Below are positions 39,924-52,989 of a stretch of 64,000 bases of DNA, piece by piece. The stretch spans positions 7,902,102 through 7,966,101 of the forward strand of contig CM053251.1 in assembly GCA_028583405.1 (NCBI GenBank), in the 5' to 3' direction. Source of the DNA: Pogonophryne albipinna. Taxonomy: Eukaryota > Chordata > Actinopteri > Perciformes > Artedidraconidae. The translations under genes were made by a program, and so were the position numbers. How positions within the stretch are numbered: position 1 is the stretch's first letter; each line of letters starts with the position of its first letter. The notes beneath the pieces are model-generated. The model was not told the DNA's origin. It did not search any database and saw only the letters and a list, made by a program, of their open reading frames with translations.

Positions 39924-41856
39924 ATGGCCAAAAGATATTCTGCTCAGAGAGCCTTGGAGCTAATAATGGATGAGAGTGAGTGGAATGCATTAGAAGAACA
40001 CGGTGAAGTGGAACAGGAAGACATTTCTGAAGATGAGGATAATGTGGAGGTAAACTCAGAATTTGACAGCGAATTGGAAGATGAACTTGACTCAGAGCCA
40101 GCTGCTGGAAGACCCCCACAGCCAGCCGCTCAAGGATCCCCACAGCCAGCCGCTCAAGGATCCCCACAGCCAGCCGCTGAAGGACCCCCACAGCCAGCCG
40201 CAAGAAGACCCCCACAGCCAGCTACAGTAGGAGAAGAGGTGAAGACATACATGTCAAGGAACGGCAGGATTGAATGGTGTTCATCCCCAATAAGTGAGCA
40301 CACTCGCTTGTCTGCAAATATAATAAGGATGGTACCCGGGCCGACACGAATGGCAGTGACGCATGTTCATGACATCAAGTCATCATTCGAGCTTTTGATG
40401 CCAGACTCAATACAAAACATAATATTGGACATGACCAATCTTGAGGGGAGACGGGTTTTTGGGAAGGAATGGAAAGAGTTGGATATTACACATGTGCATG
40501 CATACTTTGGCATCCTTATTCTTGCAGGTGTGTATAGGTCAAGAGGGGAGTCCACTGAGAGTCTGTGGGATGCTGAAACAGGGAGAGCCATTTTCAGGGC
40601 AACAATGTCTCTTGAGACTTTTCATATTTTGTCAAGGATCGTCAGGTTTGATGACAGGGAGACCAGGCCTGCTAGACGACGGAGGGACAAGTTGGCAGCA
40701 ATCCGCACAGTGTGGGACAAGTGGGTGCAGCGGCTTCCATCTCTCTACAACCCTGGGCCAAATGTTACTGTGGATGAACGGCTTGTGGGGTTTAGAGGCC
40801 GCTGCCCTTTCAGGCAGTACATTCCCTCCAAGCCAGCAAGGTATGGAATAAAAATCTGGGCTGCCTGCGATGCTGTATCATCCTATGCATGGAATATGCA
40901 AATGTGTACAGGGAAGCCAGAGGGAGGAGTGCCTGAGAAAAACCAGGGGGCAAGAGTGGTGCTTGACATGGTGCAGGGCCTCAGTGGCCACAATGTCACC
41001 TGCGATCATTTGTTCACATCGCACAGCCTGGGACAAGAACTTCTCAGAAGAAAAGTCACAATGATTGGAACAGTACGAAAAAACAAGACAGAGCTTCCCC
41101 CTCATCTTCTAACGGTGAAGAAAAGGCCAGTTCATTCCTCCGACTTTGTGTTCACAGACAACACTGCCCTGGTATCCTACATACCAAAAAAAGGCAGAAA
41201 TGTCATTCTCATGAGCACGTTACACAGAGATGCAAAGATCAGTGGCCGTGAGGACCGTAAGCCAGATATAATACTTGATTACAATGCCACCAAAGGAGGA
41301 GTAGATAACTTGGACAAGCTGCTGTCCTGCTACAGCTGCCAAAGAAGGACCTTGAGGTGGCCACTTGTGATATTCTACAACATCCTGGATGTCTCTGCTT
41401 ACAATGCCTTTGCACTTTGGATGGCAATAAACCCAGAATGGAACCAAAAGAAGCTCCAAAGAAGACGCATTTTTCTGGAGGAGCTTGGCAAGGCACTGGT
41501 AACACCTCACATGCAGCGAAGACAACACATGCCCAGGAACCCAGCCTCTGTTGCTATATTGAGGAAGATGGTGGCAACTCCTGCTGCTACACCTGCACGG
41601 CCAACACAACCACAACCTGCAGTGCCTGAAGTAAGTGGTGTGTGTGTGTTTTCCAGTGTTAGGAGATGTGGTGAAAACAATTTCTGAACTAATACATATT
41701 TTACTGTTCTAGATTGCACCCTGTGCCCGCAAAAGGAAGCGCTGTGAGGTCTGTAGACCCTCAAAGGACTCCAAGACACAGACAACATGCAGCAACTGCA
41801 ACAAGTACATCTGTGCTATACACACGAAGAAGTTCTGTACATCATGTGTTTCCTAA
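39924..41856 (+). CDS. piggyBac transposase, two exons, intact
   Basis: Exon 39924-41630 and exon 41713-41856 flank an 82-base intron (gtaagt...ttctag). They join in phase to 616 residues. Residues 1-100 are acidic and then carry five 8-residue Pro/Gln repeats. The DDE-type catalytic core shows NVTVDERLVGFRGRCPF (first Asp), VTCDHLFTSHSLG (second Asp; DNFFTS is usual) and DYNATKGGVDNLDKLLSCYS (third Asp). The second exon supplies a cysteine-rich zinc-binding tail, with Cys pairs in CEVC, CSNC, CAIH and CTSC, like the C-terminal domain that binds the ends in piggyBac relatives. Without splicing, the frame ends 18 codons into the intron, giving 587 residues with no tail. No stop or frameshift disrupts it. 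Confidence 0.9.
40107..40226 (+). repeat. Five 24-bp coding repeats in the transposase
   Basis: Tandem 24-bp units encode variants of GRPPQPAA, QGSPQPAA, EGPPQPAA and RRPPQPAT in frame, near residues 62-101. This is an unstructured linker between the acidic N-terminus and the core. Copies two and three are nearly identical, suggesting recent slippage. Confidence 0.85.
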
Positions 41857-43002
41857 ACGGACTTGCCCATTGACTCACATGATGTTCTGCAGCGTCACAT
41901 CATCAATATATTTTTCGGATATACTGTATTTTATGAATAGTGACTGTTAATTGTTTTTATTTGCTTTGTGTGAATATCTGTCATTTATATGGATGTTTCA
42001 TCATCTCTCTATATCTCACAGCCAAATACTTTTGGATGTGTGTTTCTTGTGTTTTAATTGCTGTTAAATTGCTTTATTTCCTTCAGGGCTTTGATTATTA
42101 TATGAAAAATAATAAACATTAATGAAAAAAGGTTTCATTTACATTTGTCCTAGAAAAGCATGAGCAAAATGTAAACCTAGTTTTTTTTTTTTAACATAAA
42201 TTACATTTTTATCACAAAAAACGATGGACACTTCCATTTTTAAATTTGATCTAGCAAAGAGTATTTTCAAAAACTAATCATATATTTCATTTATATTGTT
42301 GGGGAATGAGTTAAAAACAATATATATAGGGAATTGTGCATGTTGAATTTAGTTCTGTATTTTTTTTAAACCCTGAAATATGTCCCGGGTCAATTTGACC
42401 CGAACATTACCAAAGGGTGCGAAATGTGAACATAACACTAGGGTTAAGAAATGCACAGGTGTGTTAGATGGTTAGATGTTAGATTGTTTCAGAGTAAAAA
42501 TAAAATGATAAGTATCTCACTTTCTCCAATGCGATGTTACTATTCGAATAGCTACATCGGGGTGTTAAGCACAGTCAGTAAAGTGTAGTACACTATTGAG
42601 CATGAAAGCTATAATCCCCAAACATATATTCATATTTACCCTAGAAGAAGACTGTGAGATGCAGCTGAAAGTGTGAGATAGAGAAAGTAGGGGGCCCAAA
42701 AAAAATGCAACAACCTAAAACCCTTCACAGGAATAGTTTCACAATCTGGAAAAAGTGCTAACTTTGTTTCTTTTCTAAGGTTAAACAAGAAGATATCATC
42801 CCACTCTCATGTGTGTCCATTGAATATGAAGCAGCTAGGAAATTGTTAGCCTATACAGCTCCTGAGTTAGATCCACAACCCCCACCCCTCTCAGCAGCAC
42901 CTCTTTAGAAATGAACATGTATTATGTAATTTGTTTGATTTGGGTTGGGGGTGTCGGTGTATGAGGTAATCTATTTATTGGCAGGAGCAGTGACATGCGG
43001 GA

Positions 43003-43304
43003 GCCAAGCCAACTGTCTCCTGGCTGAAGCTTCATATTTAACTGACAGATTGGTATCGACCTTCTCAGCTAATTCTCCAACAATATACCCAGCTGTTCCT
43101 TTATGTTTAAGTTATTCTCTAATATGCAATTACAAGTAGTCATTCCGCATTTAAATTTGACTAAAGTAAAAGTCCTCGAGCATTTGCACTTTAATTTAAT
43201 CAAAAATGAAAGTACCTGCTGTGAGGAATGGTTCCTGTCTCTGTTGTTTATGTTACCGCTGAGGCTCACACCAGCAGCTTGTATTTGAGTGGGAGAAAAA
43301 TACA
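43003..43304 (+). repeat. Interspersed repeat of unknown class, copy A
   Basis: The sequence from agccaactgtctcctggctg to cttgtatttgagtgggag aligns colinearly with 46162-46456. The best blocks are catttaaatttgact(a/c)aagtaaa and gtacctgctgtgaggaatg. No terminal repeats were seen. Confidence 0.7.
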
Positions 43305-45829
43305 TCCTTCATTGTGTACCATCTAACATTTTAATGGTGCATCATACTGTTTATTTAAATAGCCCATAAAAAAATGTCTCTGTGAAGAAGCTAATTACAG
43401 CTGTCCAATAAATGTTGTTCAGAAAAAAATTGAGTTATAACGAAAGGTTTAGTGAAATTATAAAGTCTTACATAATTGTGCGCACTCCTTTAGTAGCATT
43501 ACTTCATATGCTTGTTTGATTCATCATCTCTCCCATTATTTGATCTAATAAAGCAATAATTTCATTCCTTATTTCAGATGTTTAAATAAAAAATAACTGA
43601 GATGGCAGAAATCTTAACATTTTGATAGATGCAAGCTTTTTAATGCAAATTCTGTTAACACTCCACACACTAAATGCTGCAATGTCTCTCAGATGGAGAT
43701 TGTGTTGTATTTCCTTAATGCCAATCATATCCCATGACTCATTCCTCCTGGCAGTCTTATAACTGAACAGTACAGACAAGCAACAATAATCCTGACTCAG
43801 TGGAGTGTATAACAGACAGGGAGATTAAGTACTCTTAGCAAAAACCTATTCTGCAAATAAATGCTTGCTATTCCAGCAGTGCTGTGAAAGCCGGGAATAT
43901 CAAATGGTTTCAGTGAGCAAAGATAATACCTGCAGAGACCTTCTAGATGGTGCTGTTGCACTATAAAAACTGAAGAGAAAATCACCACAGGCTTTTAAAA
44001 AGTCATACCGAGCTCTAAGCTGAAATAACTAAGAATGTGATTAAAATCAGTCAAGTGTTTTTCACACCACAGCCTTGCCTTTGAATTTTAATTCTGTCCT
44101 CCCTGAAAGCTTGTCATTGTTCAAGGATGTGAGCACTGGGCAGTGCTGAAATGTGTTTCTGAAAGATATCGTTTGTTCAGAGCAATTAAATCACCTATTA
44201 GCAAGTAAATACTCAATAAACAAATAAGGCTGAAACTATTAGAATATTCCAGCAGATTAAAGAGGGGAACGTCAGTCAAACAAATAGCAGCCTATTGACC
44301 TGGAGCTTAATTGAATAATTGTGGTACAACTATACATGAAATTAGCATTTTGTTACACTTTTATATATTCAGCAGTATAACAAAATCCATTATTAATATA
44401 CTGAATCATATGTGGAAGGGTTTTTCTTGATGGCAGGGGTGCACATTTCTATATTTGTAGGTGTGTGTGTGAGTTAATGTTGTTGTGGGGAGGGGGCATT
44501 TGACAGCTATGGTATCTTTGGATCCAAACAACAAGAGTGCAATTGATGCAAATATTTTGTACACAAGAAATTAAAGAAACGTACTCTGTTTACAAAACAC
44601 ACTTTTCCACATCAAGAGAGATTATGTAAGATTCTGTTACAGCTATACAGGGACTGTTGGTAACTGCTCACTCTGATGAATGCTCTCTAAAGCTCTTGAC
44701 AGTCCGGGGGAAATTAAATGAATATATAAGCATATATGTCACAAAACGATACAAAGTTAATGTTTCTGACACAGCGTGCAGCTTGGCAGCATGCCACCTC
44801 CAAGTGTACTATGGTGTGTCTTAGTGATTTGTCTTTTAATATTTTTTAATGCATGGTGTGTTTTATAAAGACAGAGCCTAAGGAAAAACCTGAATGAGTT
44901 AATGCTGCATGATTTTTAGATGTACACAACACATTGTTTCATGAATTGTTGACTCTTGACTTTTTGAAAGCACATAATACAAACAACTTCCTTTCTAACA
45001 GTATGGGTTTATCTAATGACAGAGTTTTCAGCATCACAATAATAGTCCTACAGCACTTGTGGCACTTTTTATGCAGGACTGGACCAGCCAAACTGAATGA
45101 ATAGAGGGAACATTGCTACAACCTTGTACCTTGTATTCCCAGCTGGTGCTCACTTTCAGCCAGAAATGTTTTTTTGTCACAGTGATTTTTTTACATTTTC
45201 TCCGTGCCACTTTGTTACATTCCCATCCTCTCTCTCTCTACCAAGGACAATATTGATATGTCTGCACTTCGAATTTAGGGAGCTTTCAGATTGGATAATG
45301 GACCATAATGAGCTAAGCCTCCCTCTATGGTTATTAGGGCAATGAAAAACCATTAGAGGCTAAGCTACACAAAGGAGAAAGAATCATCTTCCCTTGACAA
45401 CTTCTTCTATACCCTTACTTCGTTATATAAGATGACATTCATTATGTTGTATTTTAGTATTCATACAGATGTAAATGCATAAACGTTGTGAATTGTCAAC
45501 AAAAGCCTCAAATGACCATGAAGAGATGCGAAATTTAAATAATGAGACAATGTAACGCCTGTGCTTGGAGGCTTAAATAGAAGATTTAGCTGTTTTAATT
45601 GGATGTTATTGTCTAACTGTATGAGATCATGTTTCTTATAAAAACATACTGCATGTAATTGGTTGTCACAGCTGCATCAGATATATTCTCTAAAAGATTT
45701 GGAGTTTGGAATTTAATTTAAGTCATTACAACTCCAACAAATAGGTAAACGACATGTTTATTTCCTATTTTCTTTTATTTTCTTGTTTATTTCTAGTTTT
45801 GTTTTATTGTAAAATGTCTTTTATGCTGC

Positions 45830-45895
45830 TGCAACAAAAACAATAACCCAAATTGGAATCAATAAAGTACCATCTTATCTTATCTTATAACCTTT
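45830..45895 (+). repeat. LINE 3'-end remnant with ATCTT tail
   Basis: aattggaatcaataaagtac followed by three ATCTT-type units is the usual 3' end of fish CR1/L2-type LINEs. Only the tail is recognisable. Confidence 0.55.
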
Positions 45896-46161
45896 TGAGA
45901 AATTATCGTGAATTAATCTAATACATACACTACTATAAATATACAATGTAGGACATTATCAGATACATCAGCAGTATCACTAATTCCATCACTAAATACT
46001 ATTTTATATTTACATTTGAATATAAAACAAATATAAGAGCCCAGAATTGTGAGAAGTGGTACTAAATAAAATGCCGTTTAGGACATCTAAAGCTTACAAT
46101 TCTTATGCAATGTGTTACATTTAGATTGGTATATTAGTATTCATTTTTTTTTGAATGCTAA

Positions 46162-46680
46162 GGCAAGCCAATTGTCTCCTGGAGGAGCTTCATATTAATA
46201 GACAGAGTGGTATTGAACTTATTTTCTAATTCTTAAACAATGTATCTCCTGCTGTTCCTTTAGGTATCAACAACACTTTAATATTGTATTATAAGTAGTC
46301 ATCTAGCATTTAAATTTGACTCAAGTAAATGTGTTTAAAACATTTGCATTTTAATTAAATCAAAAATAAATGTACCTGCTGTGAGGAATGTTTCCTTTCT
46401 GTGTTGTTTATGAGACTCACACAAGCATGTATTGTATTTGAGTAGGAGGAAAAGATAGTGTCGTTATCGCCAACAGGAAGCTGTTATCACCTATAGTAGA
46501 ACACTTATCTGCACCAAAGACAAAGTTAGCAACTAATGTTAGCTAGAAACTTGTGAACACAGCATTTAGCAGCTAAACAAAGCCAGATTGTCACCAAGAG
46601 TTGGAAAAGGCCAAAGACAGTGCTAAAGGGGAGTGAAAACAAGACTTCCATTTTTTCAGGTAAGTTACTACATAATGCAT
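46162..46680 (+). repeat. Interspersed repeat of unknown class, copy B and flanking unit
   Basis: 46162-46456 aligns with copy A at 43003-43304. The following stretch (46470-46680: gttatcacctatagtagaac..., agcatttagcagctaaacaa...) has the look of a common fish interspersed repeat, by recollection only. It is not present after copy A. Confidence 0.55.
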
Positions 46681-49600
46681 CTTAATGAATGTTTCTCTTG
46701 AACTGCTGGGTGTGTGATTACGTTACTCTTTTCTAAAATGTAAGCCATATTCACTTTTAAAAACTATTTCACATTTTCCCCAAACGAAATAGTGTGTTTG
46801 TCACTTGTTTTTGCTGCTCCTCATAGCCCATATCATCTTATTATTAGGTAGCTTGCTAACTATCCCTTAATGTCATTTTCAGGATGCCTTTGTAAAATGT
46901 CATCCGTGGTCCTCCTATCAGTGCAATTTTCTGGTCTTGGACGTGGCACTGCGATGTTGACTCTTCCCAAACGAATACCAAGCTACAGTAAGTGCTGCAT
47001 ACTTGAGCAAACTAATGTACCTTGAGCTCTAGTCTTGTCTCTGTGTTTGTCCAAACGCTATGCTGCTGCAATCTGTGTGAAATTGTGTAGACTTTTCCTC
47101 TACAGTAGCTGAGCATGGTTCTGGTTCTTTATGTATGACATATTCTATTTTAAATAATTCATGCTGTTGTTGTATGAGTGATGATCATTGTGCACCTTAG
47201 TTCATAATAGCGGCTAAGACTGTGTTGCTGTAGGGATGTAAACATGATTGTTGCATTGCACACAGCCTCTTCACATAATTGTTCCCATTTACGATTGGCT
47301 TCGTGGGAAGCTTCTGTAATGGATGATGGGATGTAGTACAGTTGGACATGCTGCCTATCAATGTAACACAACTTTTCATAGAATAAATTGTCTCCTCCCA
47401 TCTATACATTTGTGTGATTTAAACGCTCAAGATAATAGTTCTGCTGCATAGCTGAATTGTTTGATGTTCATACTGAAAACAGCAAGTTGCTGCAGGTGGC
47501 TGTGTAATATCATCCAGGAAGGTTGGTCTGAGTAATTGATTGTGAGTTTGAGCACTTACGAGACACCAAAACACTGCACAACAGTTTATAGCACTACGAG
47601 GAAAGATTTTACAACTCTGAAAATCATCAGGATGGCAATTGTTTTATCCCTTCTGTTGCACTTGGAAGGTAAACAATATACCATTTGAGATTTCAAAGTG
47701 ATTTACTTTTTTAAATTTAATTAAGAATGTTTATTGCATTGATTTAATTTTCTTACATATTGTGTTGCCAGATAGCACCAGGTTCAACGGGTTTTCCATG
47801 CGGCACTATGTGTTTTTGTTTTTCTGCTGTAGCACTCTGTTGGCCCTTTGCTGTGTCAAAGCATTGCTGTCATTGAAATAAATGATAATGTTGGATTTCC
47901 GCGCTGTGCTAACATGAAGGCCATGATGGCAATACAATGGATTGATACGTTTAGAAAGGTTGCTGCCATTCTTTCAGCTTGTTTCCTACGTAGGCTGTTT
48001 ACTTCAAACCACGTCTCCAGATAGGGGAAATTGTTCATTGGCTTTGAACAGCATTGTTGTCTGTGCACAGTTGATCACATTAATTCCCAGTTCTATTGGC
48101 TACATTGTAAACTCAACATGGCTTTTGTCATAGAGTAGTCATTTACATATCCTTAACATGTTTTGTATTGAGCAAAGCTTTGGCAAAATACTGTAATTTA
48201 ACTCAAAGCAATAGGTTTATACAACGGGTAAAAAACAATCCTTTTAATAGCTGGCTTTGGGTTCAGTATATCATTAATTTTTTGATTGCCAAGTTTATCA
48301 TCATCACTTACCAAATCTCCTCTATGGTGTATTTTTGTGGGGAGCGTCGGGTTTATCACTGCAACTAGACTGTGGGGAAATCTAAATTCAAATTGATTGA
48401 CTAGACTTTTGATGCACATACAGACAGACACGTTTTGCTGATGCTGTTTGTTTACATAAATGCATTCAATATTAATCAGTTCAGCTTTGCTAATTGTGCA
48501 AATTATCTTTGGAGGCTCATTCTGAGATGTACTTTCATCTGTGACAACAAGTGAAGTGTTTGTTTATAATTAAAATGTATATCGCAGCTTTTGACAGCAA
48601 CTACACAAAAGTATAGCATCAATAGCTAAGCTCTGTAAATCAATTCCGACTGAGGCGTCTAGATGGCTGTATTGTTTTAGGCAAAAACTGACAGAATTTG
48701 AATTAATCACTTACGTGGTGATGCTGCAGTGTAAATACTTCACAGGAAGTCAAAAGGGTGGGGGATAAACCCACTGGCACGTAAACAGAGCACAATTATG
48801 GCCCTTAGCAAGAGCACCTGAGTAATCTGTTTTGGAACCCTTTACTCACTGGGTACAAAACATCTGACTCATAAATGCGTCAGCGATATCTGAAGATTGC
48901 TCTTGCTATGATATGCATGAATATTCACCCAAGTAATTAAAGGAGTGCAATGATGAAATGGTTGGGAACACAAACGGCTGAGCTTCTCAATTACAAATCT
49001 GAGTGCGGTGAATTGAAAATGTTAGAATTATTATGTCACTTGTGTCGCACATTTTGATCTTATGGAGTGAATCTAGTAACTGTCAGTTTAACATATTAAG
49101 ACAGCCCTGTCAAAAAACGAAAGCAATAGTCGTTTTTAACAGATGCCCAAAAACATGTGTTAAGATACAAGTGACTACATCCTCTCTCAGCCGTAGGAGT
49201 TATGCGTCTTGTCTGTCAGGATCATAGGATGTATGTTTGTCTTTTTTATTGAGCAACAAAGTCTGTAGAAGGTAGGAGGGAATGTAAGGGTGGGATGGGA
49301 CAACAAACGTTCTAAAACCAAATCATGGTATAACTTAAACGAGTCCTCTTTAATGTGTACTAAATCACAATATCCTTGTGAGAAGCTGTTGCTCAGGGTC
49401 GAAGATATAAGGCCTCTTTACAATGTCAAATAATAACCCATCTCTGGCCACCTTTTGGGTCCTCCCTACTGTTGACCCTTTTGGCCTTTGCACCCCTTTG
49501 GGTCTTGATCTGCTTTTTTGCTTCCTGACAGATGGCCTAATGTGCCACTAATTTCCTGGTCTGTGGGGGGCACCAGCTGTATGTACAGACTCGGCACATG

Positions 49601-52600
49601 CAGAATACCCACGTTGTAGTTCTCATTTAACATTCGCACGATATTTAGTTGCAAATAATGTGAAGTCTTGCAATGCACACAGCAATATAAAAACCAATTT
49701 GACTAGACGTAGCACTTGACAAAGGCCACGCCAGTAGTGTTCCATCTGAACAGTTTACACAACGCTGCAGTAATCAGACAAAACAGGGAGGTAAAACAAT
49801 GAGCAACCTAATTATTCCGTGACATTTCTGAATTTGATATTAGATATTGTAATCCATGAAAGACAAAAATGTGTATGCAATAACAATTCAAGGTGCTTTT
49901 GGACTAATCCACTTCTTGTAAATAAACAGTTGGAGATAATCAACCCCTTATTGAGAGACAATGAACATTATTCCCAGAAGTCATTTTGAAATGATGCCCA
50001 TCCGTATATTAATAGTAAGGGGGACAACATCAGCCATAGAGGCAAAAGGTTAACAGCTATTGGCCAGTAACACCCCTGGGTTGCAGGAAAGCCAATTACT
50101 TTGATTAATTGGGGTCCATTTAAATAGTCTCCCTCCCAAATTATGTTTCCTGTAAAGTAGTACCATAAGAAGAAATGACTCGTTCTTCCACACATATTAT
50201 TACGCCTATGTTATTCATATCTGTGAATCTCAGTGTTGTGGGTAGATCATCCATACCCCTTATAAAACATTATCATTTCTTGCATGCTGACTGATAGAAG
50301 TGTGTTTGTGTGTCTACATGGGGCTGTTTGTGCCGTGTTCTCTCATCTATCAGCGTGCTGCCCGTCTCTGATGGCCACTGAAGCTCCATTAGTATCCACA
50401 GTCCTGATTGATGTTGCACAATACTGTGTTGGAAGGCTAGGATTGTTGTTCTGAACCAGGGACATGCTTATTACGACACCTTTTCACTGCAAAAAAAAAA
50501 GGGAAATTGCTCTGCTGATGTTGTGAGGCTCAGATTTGCATTGATGTTGAGCTCAGCAAATATTTTTAAATGATTTGCTTTGCAGAAATGTGTTTGTAAA
50601 ATGCACCATGTCTCTGAGTGAGAATAATGTTTTTGAAAACAGGGCAGTTTAGGTAATTGTGTATTGAATGAATTTGAAGAATAAGTCATTTCATGCGTTA
50701 CGGTTTTGGACCCTCAGTGACTGTACAAGCCCCCCTGATCTAAATGATTCACAGCTGCTAAGGGGCCGGTGTGTTAGTGTAAATGCTGCCAAAACCTGCT
50801 TTATTGGAAGGATTCAAGCATTTATGTGAGAGTTGGACGGTCAAGTACCAGTCTCTTTTTTATCAGCTAACTGAAACAACATAAAGTCGATGATTTCTTT
50901 TTTTTTGTATCTGTTTCCAAATGAAATGAAACCCTTTTAACTAGAAATTCCAAACATCCTTGATCGCATAAAAACTGCGTGAAAAGGTGCTTTTGAAATG
51001 AAAAGCTTGCTTGGATTAGTTTATGAGATCAGACAGTGATATGGTTTCCTTGATAAATACATACCTTCTCCATTTGATATCTTTTCCTGCACTCTTCATT
51101 TTTTCTCTTTCAATGCTGTCACCGTCAGCGGAATTTAACGTCTTGAAAAATGTACGCTATGTTGCTACTTTTCAATATGGCCTTTGAAATTCTTGTCTGC
51201 ATTCATTAGTGGGAAGCAATGGCACCATGAGTACCAGGGCCAGCTGCCAACACATCCATGCCGCGAGACAATGAGGGAGATCGCCAGCTCTGTAGCCCGC
51301 TGATGAGTACACAGTCCCTTTGATTTTACATTTGAAACAGAGATGTGAAGCTTGTAGCCTGCTGGACTGTCAAAAAGAAACTGAGCTAAATCAATCAAGT
51401 TTGGATTTACTTTGTGCCAGCTTTGCCTTTGTTCTTTCCACAGCCGCGCTTTATTGTAATTATCAAGGTCATAAATGAGTCACAAATGGAACTGAAAACT
51501 GTTTCTGTCTGAGGAGGTTTTGAGGGACTGGACGTCCTAAAATGTGGGTTGTTGTTGATGATGATTAATATGATGTTTGAGATTATTCGTCTATACAGAG
51601 ATGCAGGAAATATGAGAAAAAGGGAATGACATGTAGGAAAGGCTGAATCAAATTCAAACTGACAGCTATAACTAGCTGAGCTTCCCACACAGAAACAATT
51701 CTGTTTTTATTGTTAAATTCATGCTGGTTGGCAGATGGTGTTGCATTTTTTCATCCTATTTTTTGCCAGCAGTATGCGTAGCATTGCCTTATGTACAATG
51801 ACAAAGTGCGGTGATTGCTTTGCTGCATATTGAACGCACCATTTTAGTATTCCAACGCTGCACATTATTACACCCGTTTCCACACATTAACCTTTCCGAG
51901 TTCCTTCCTTACCGTTGTGCTCATGTGTTTCCGGACTATGATTAATATGCCTTTGCCCTCATGTGATACAATCTTGCAAATCTCCCTGCCTGCCTAGCTA
52001 CAACTCCAGTCACCTTATTATTTTCGAAAGGTTGTACGGTCACTGAGCTTAGATTATTCCATTCCTTGCTGTACATCTTATGCCCTACGTGTCCCTTCCT
52101 CATTCAAATATGTTTTTTCTCCAGAAATGGAATATGGAAATGTGTTTTAGCTTATGTGTGGATGACGTTTCACTATATCATGTAACCATTTCATTAACTT
52201 CCCACCAAGCTAGCTTGTATGTGTGTCCTTGGCTAGCCAGTGTTTTCTCAGCTGGTGCTGTGTGGCTCAATTCTGGAACAGAGACTATATGTCTTGGGGT
52301 TTAAAAAGTATGAATAAGGGTTTCATGAACCACAATTATTTATGACAACCCCATTCTATTGACGGCATTTGCCTTTTTCTATGTTTTTCTTTGACAGAAG
52401 TTCTCCGAGTTAAGGAGTTTGTGTCCTGGTCATTGGGTTTTTCTAAGGTGATGTGTGCCGGTCCTTAAAGGATAAGGCTATTTTTTTAATTGTCGAAATG
52501 TCCGACAATTCCTTGATTTGCCTCTCAACATCTTCAGACTATCTTTTCTGTGGTCTTCAAGCCCATTTGCTGAAGAAGACACTCTTTGAAACAGATCCCA

Positions 52601-52980
52601 CAGGCTCTGCATTTCTGCAAACAGCTGGGCACTGTAATCTTTAACAAACCATTAATCCAAAGTTAGTAGTTTGTGCTTTTTTGGGGGGGATTATATATGA
52701 ATAGTCGAATAGTTGAAATTCAGGGCCTTGAAATGTTTTCAGTAAACATACTGTCTCCTCTTGACTGATCTGTGTTTGCTTTGCGAAAGCTGATTTTGTT
52801 GTACATCTGTTGCTGAAGAGAAATCCAAACACTCTGTCCGGGCTGTCATGTCAAGACGTGATTACAATAAACATGAATAATTGACAAAAAAGCTTAGAAA
52901 AGCGCAGCACTTATGAAATATTCATAGAAACATCAGCTGGATTTGCGCTTGACAAATATCAGATCTCAGGAATATTATAA
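46681..52980. other. Gene-free AT-rich region, middle part
   Basis: I found no convincing exons, RNA genes or terminal inverted repeats. Open frames are short and without family resemblance. Conserved non-coding elements are possible but cannot be judged from one genome. Confidence 0.45.
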
Positions 52981-52989
52981 CTATAGTAT

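Larger units (their letters stand above)
42448..46161. other. Gene-free AT-rich region, first part
   Basis: No coding exon with family resemblance was found; the short frames present are chance. It contains repeat copy A (43003-43304) and the LINE-tail remnant at 45830-45895. Nothing else was recognised. Confidence 0.5.

Noticed and set aside
46860..47000. Possible coding exon in the gene-poor region (between an AG near 46882 and a GT-like site near 46990)
   Set aside because: The frames are short, show no family resemblance and lie next to repeat sequence.
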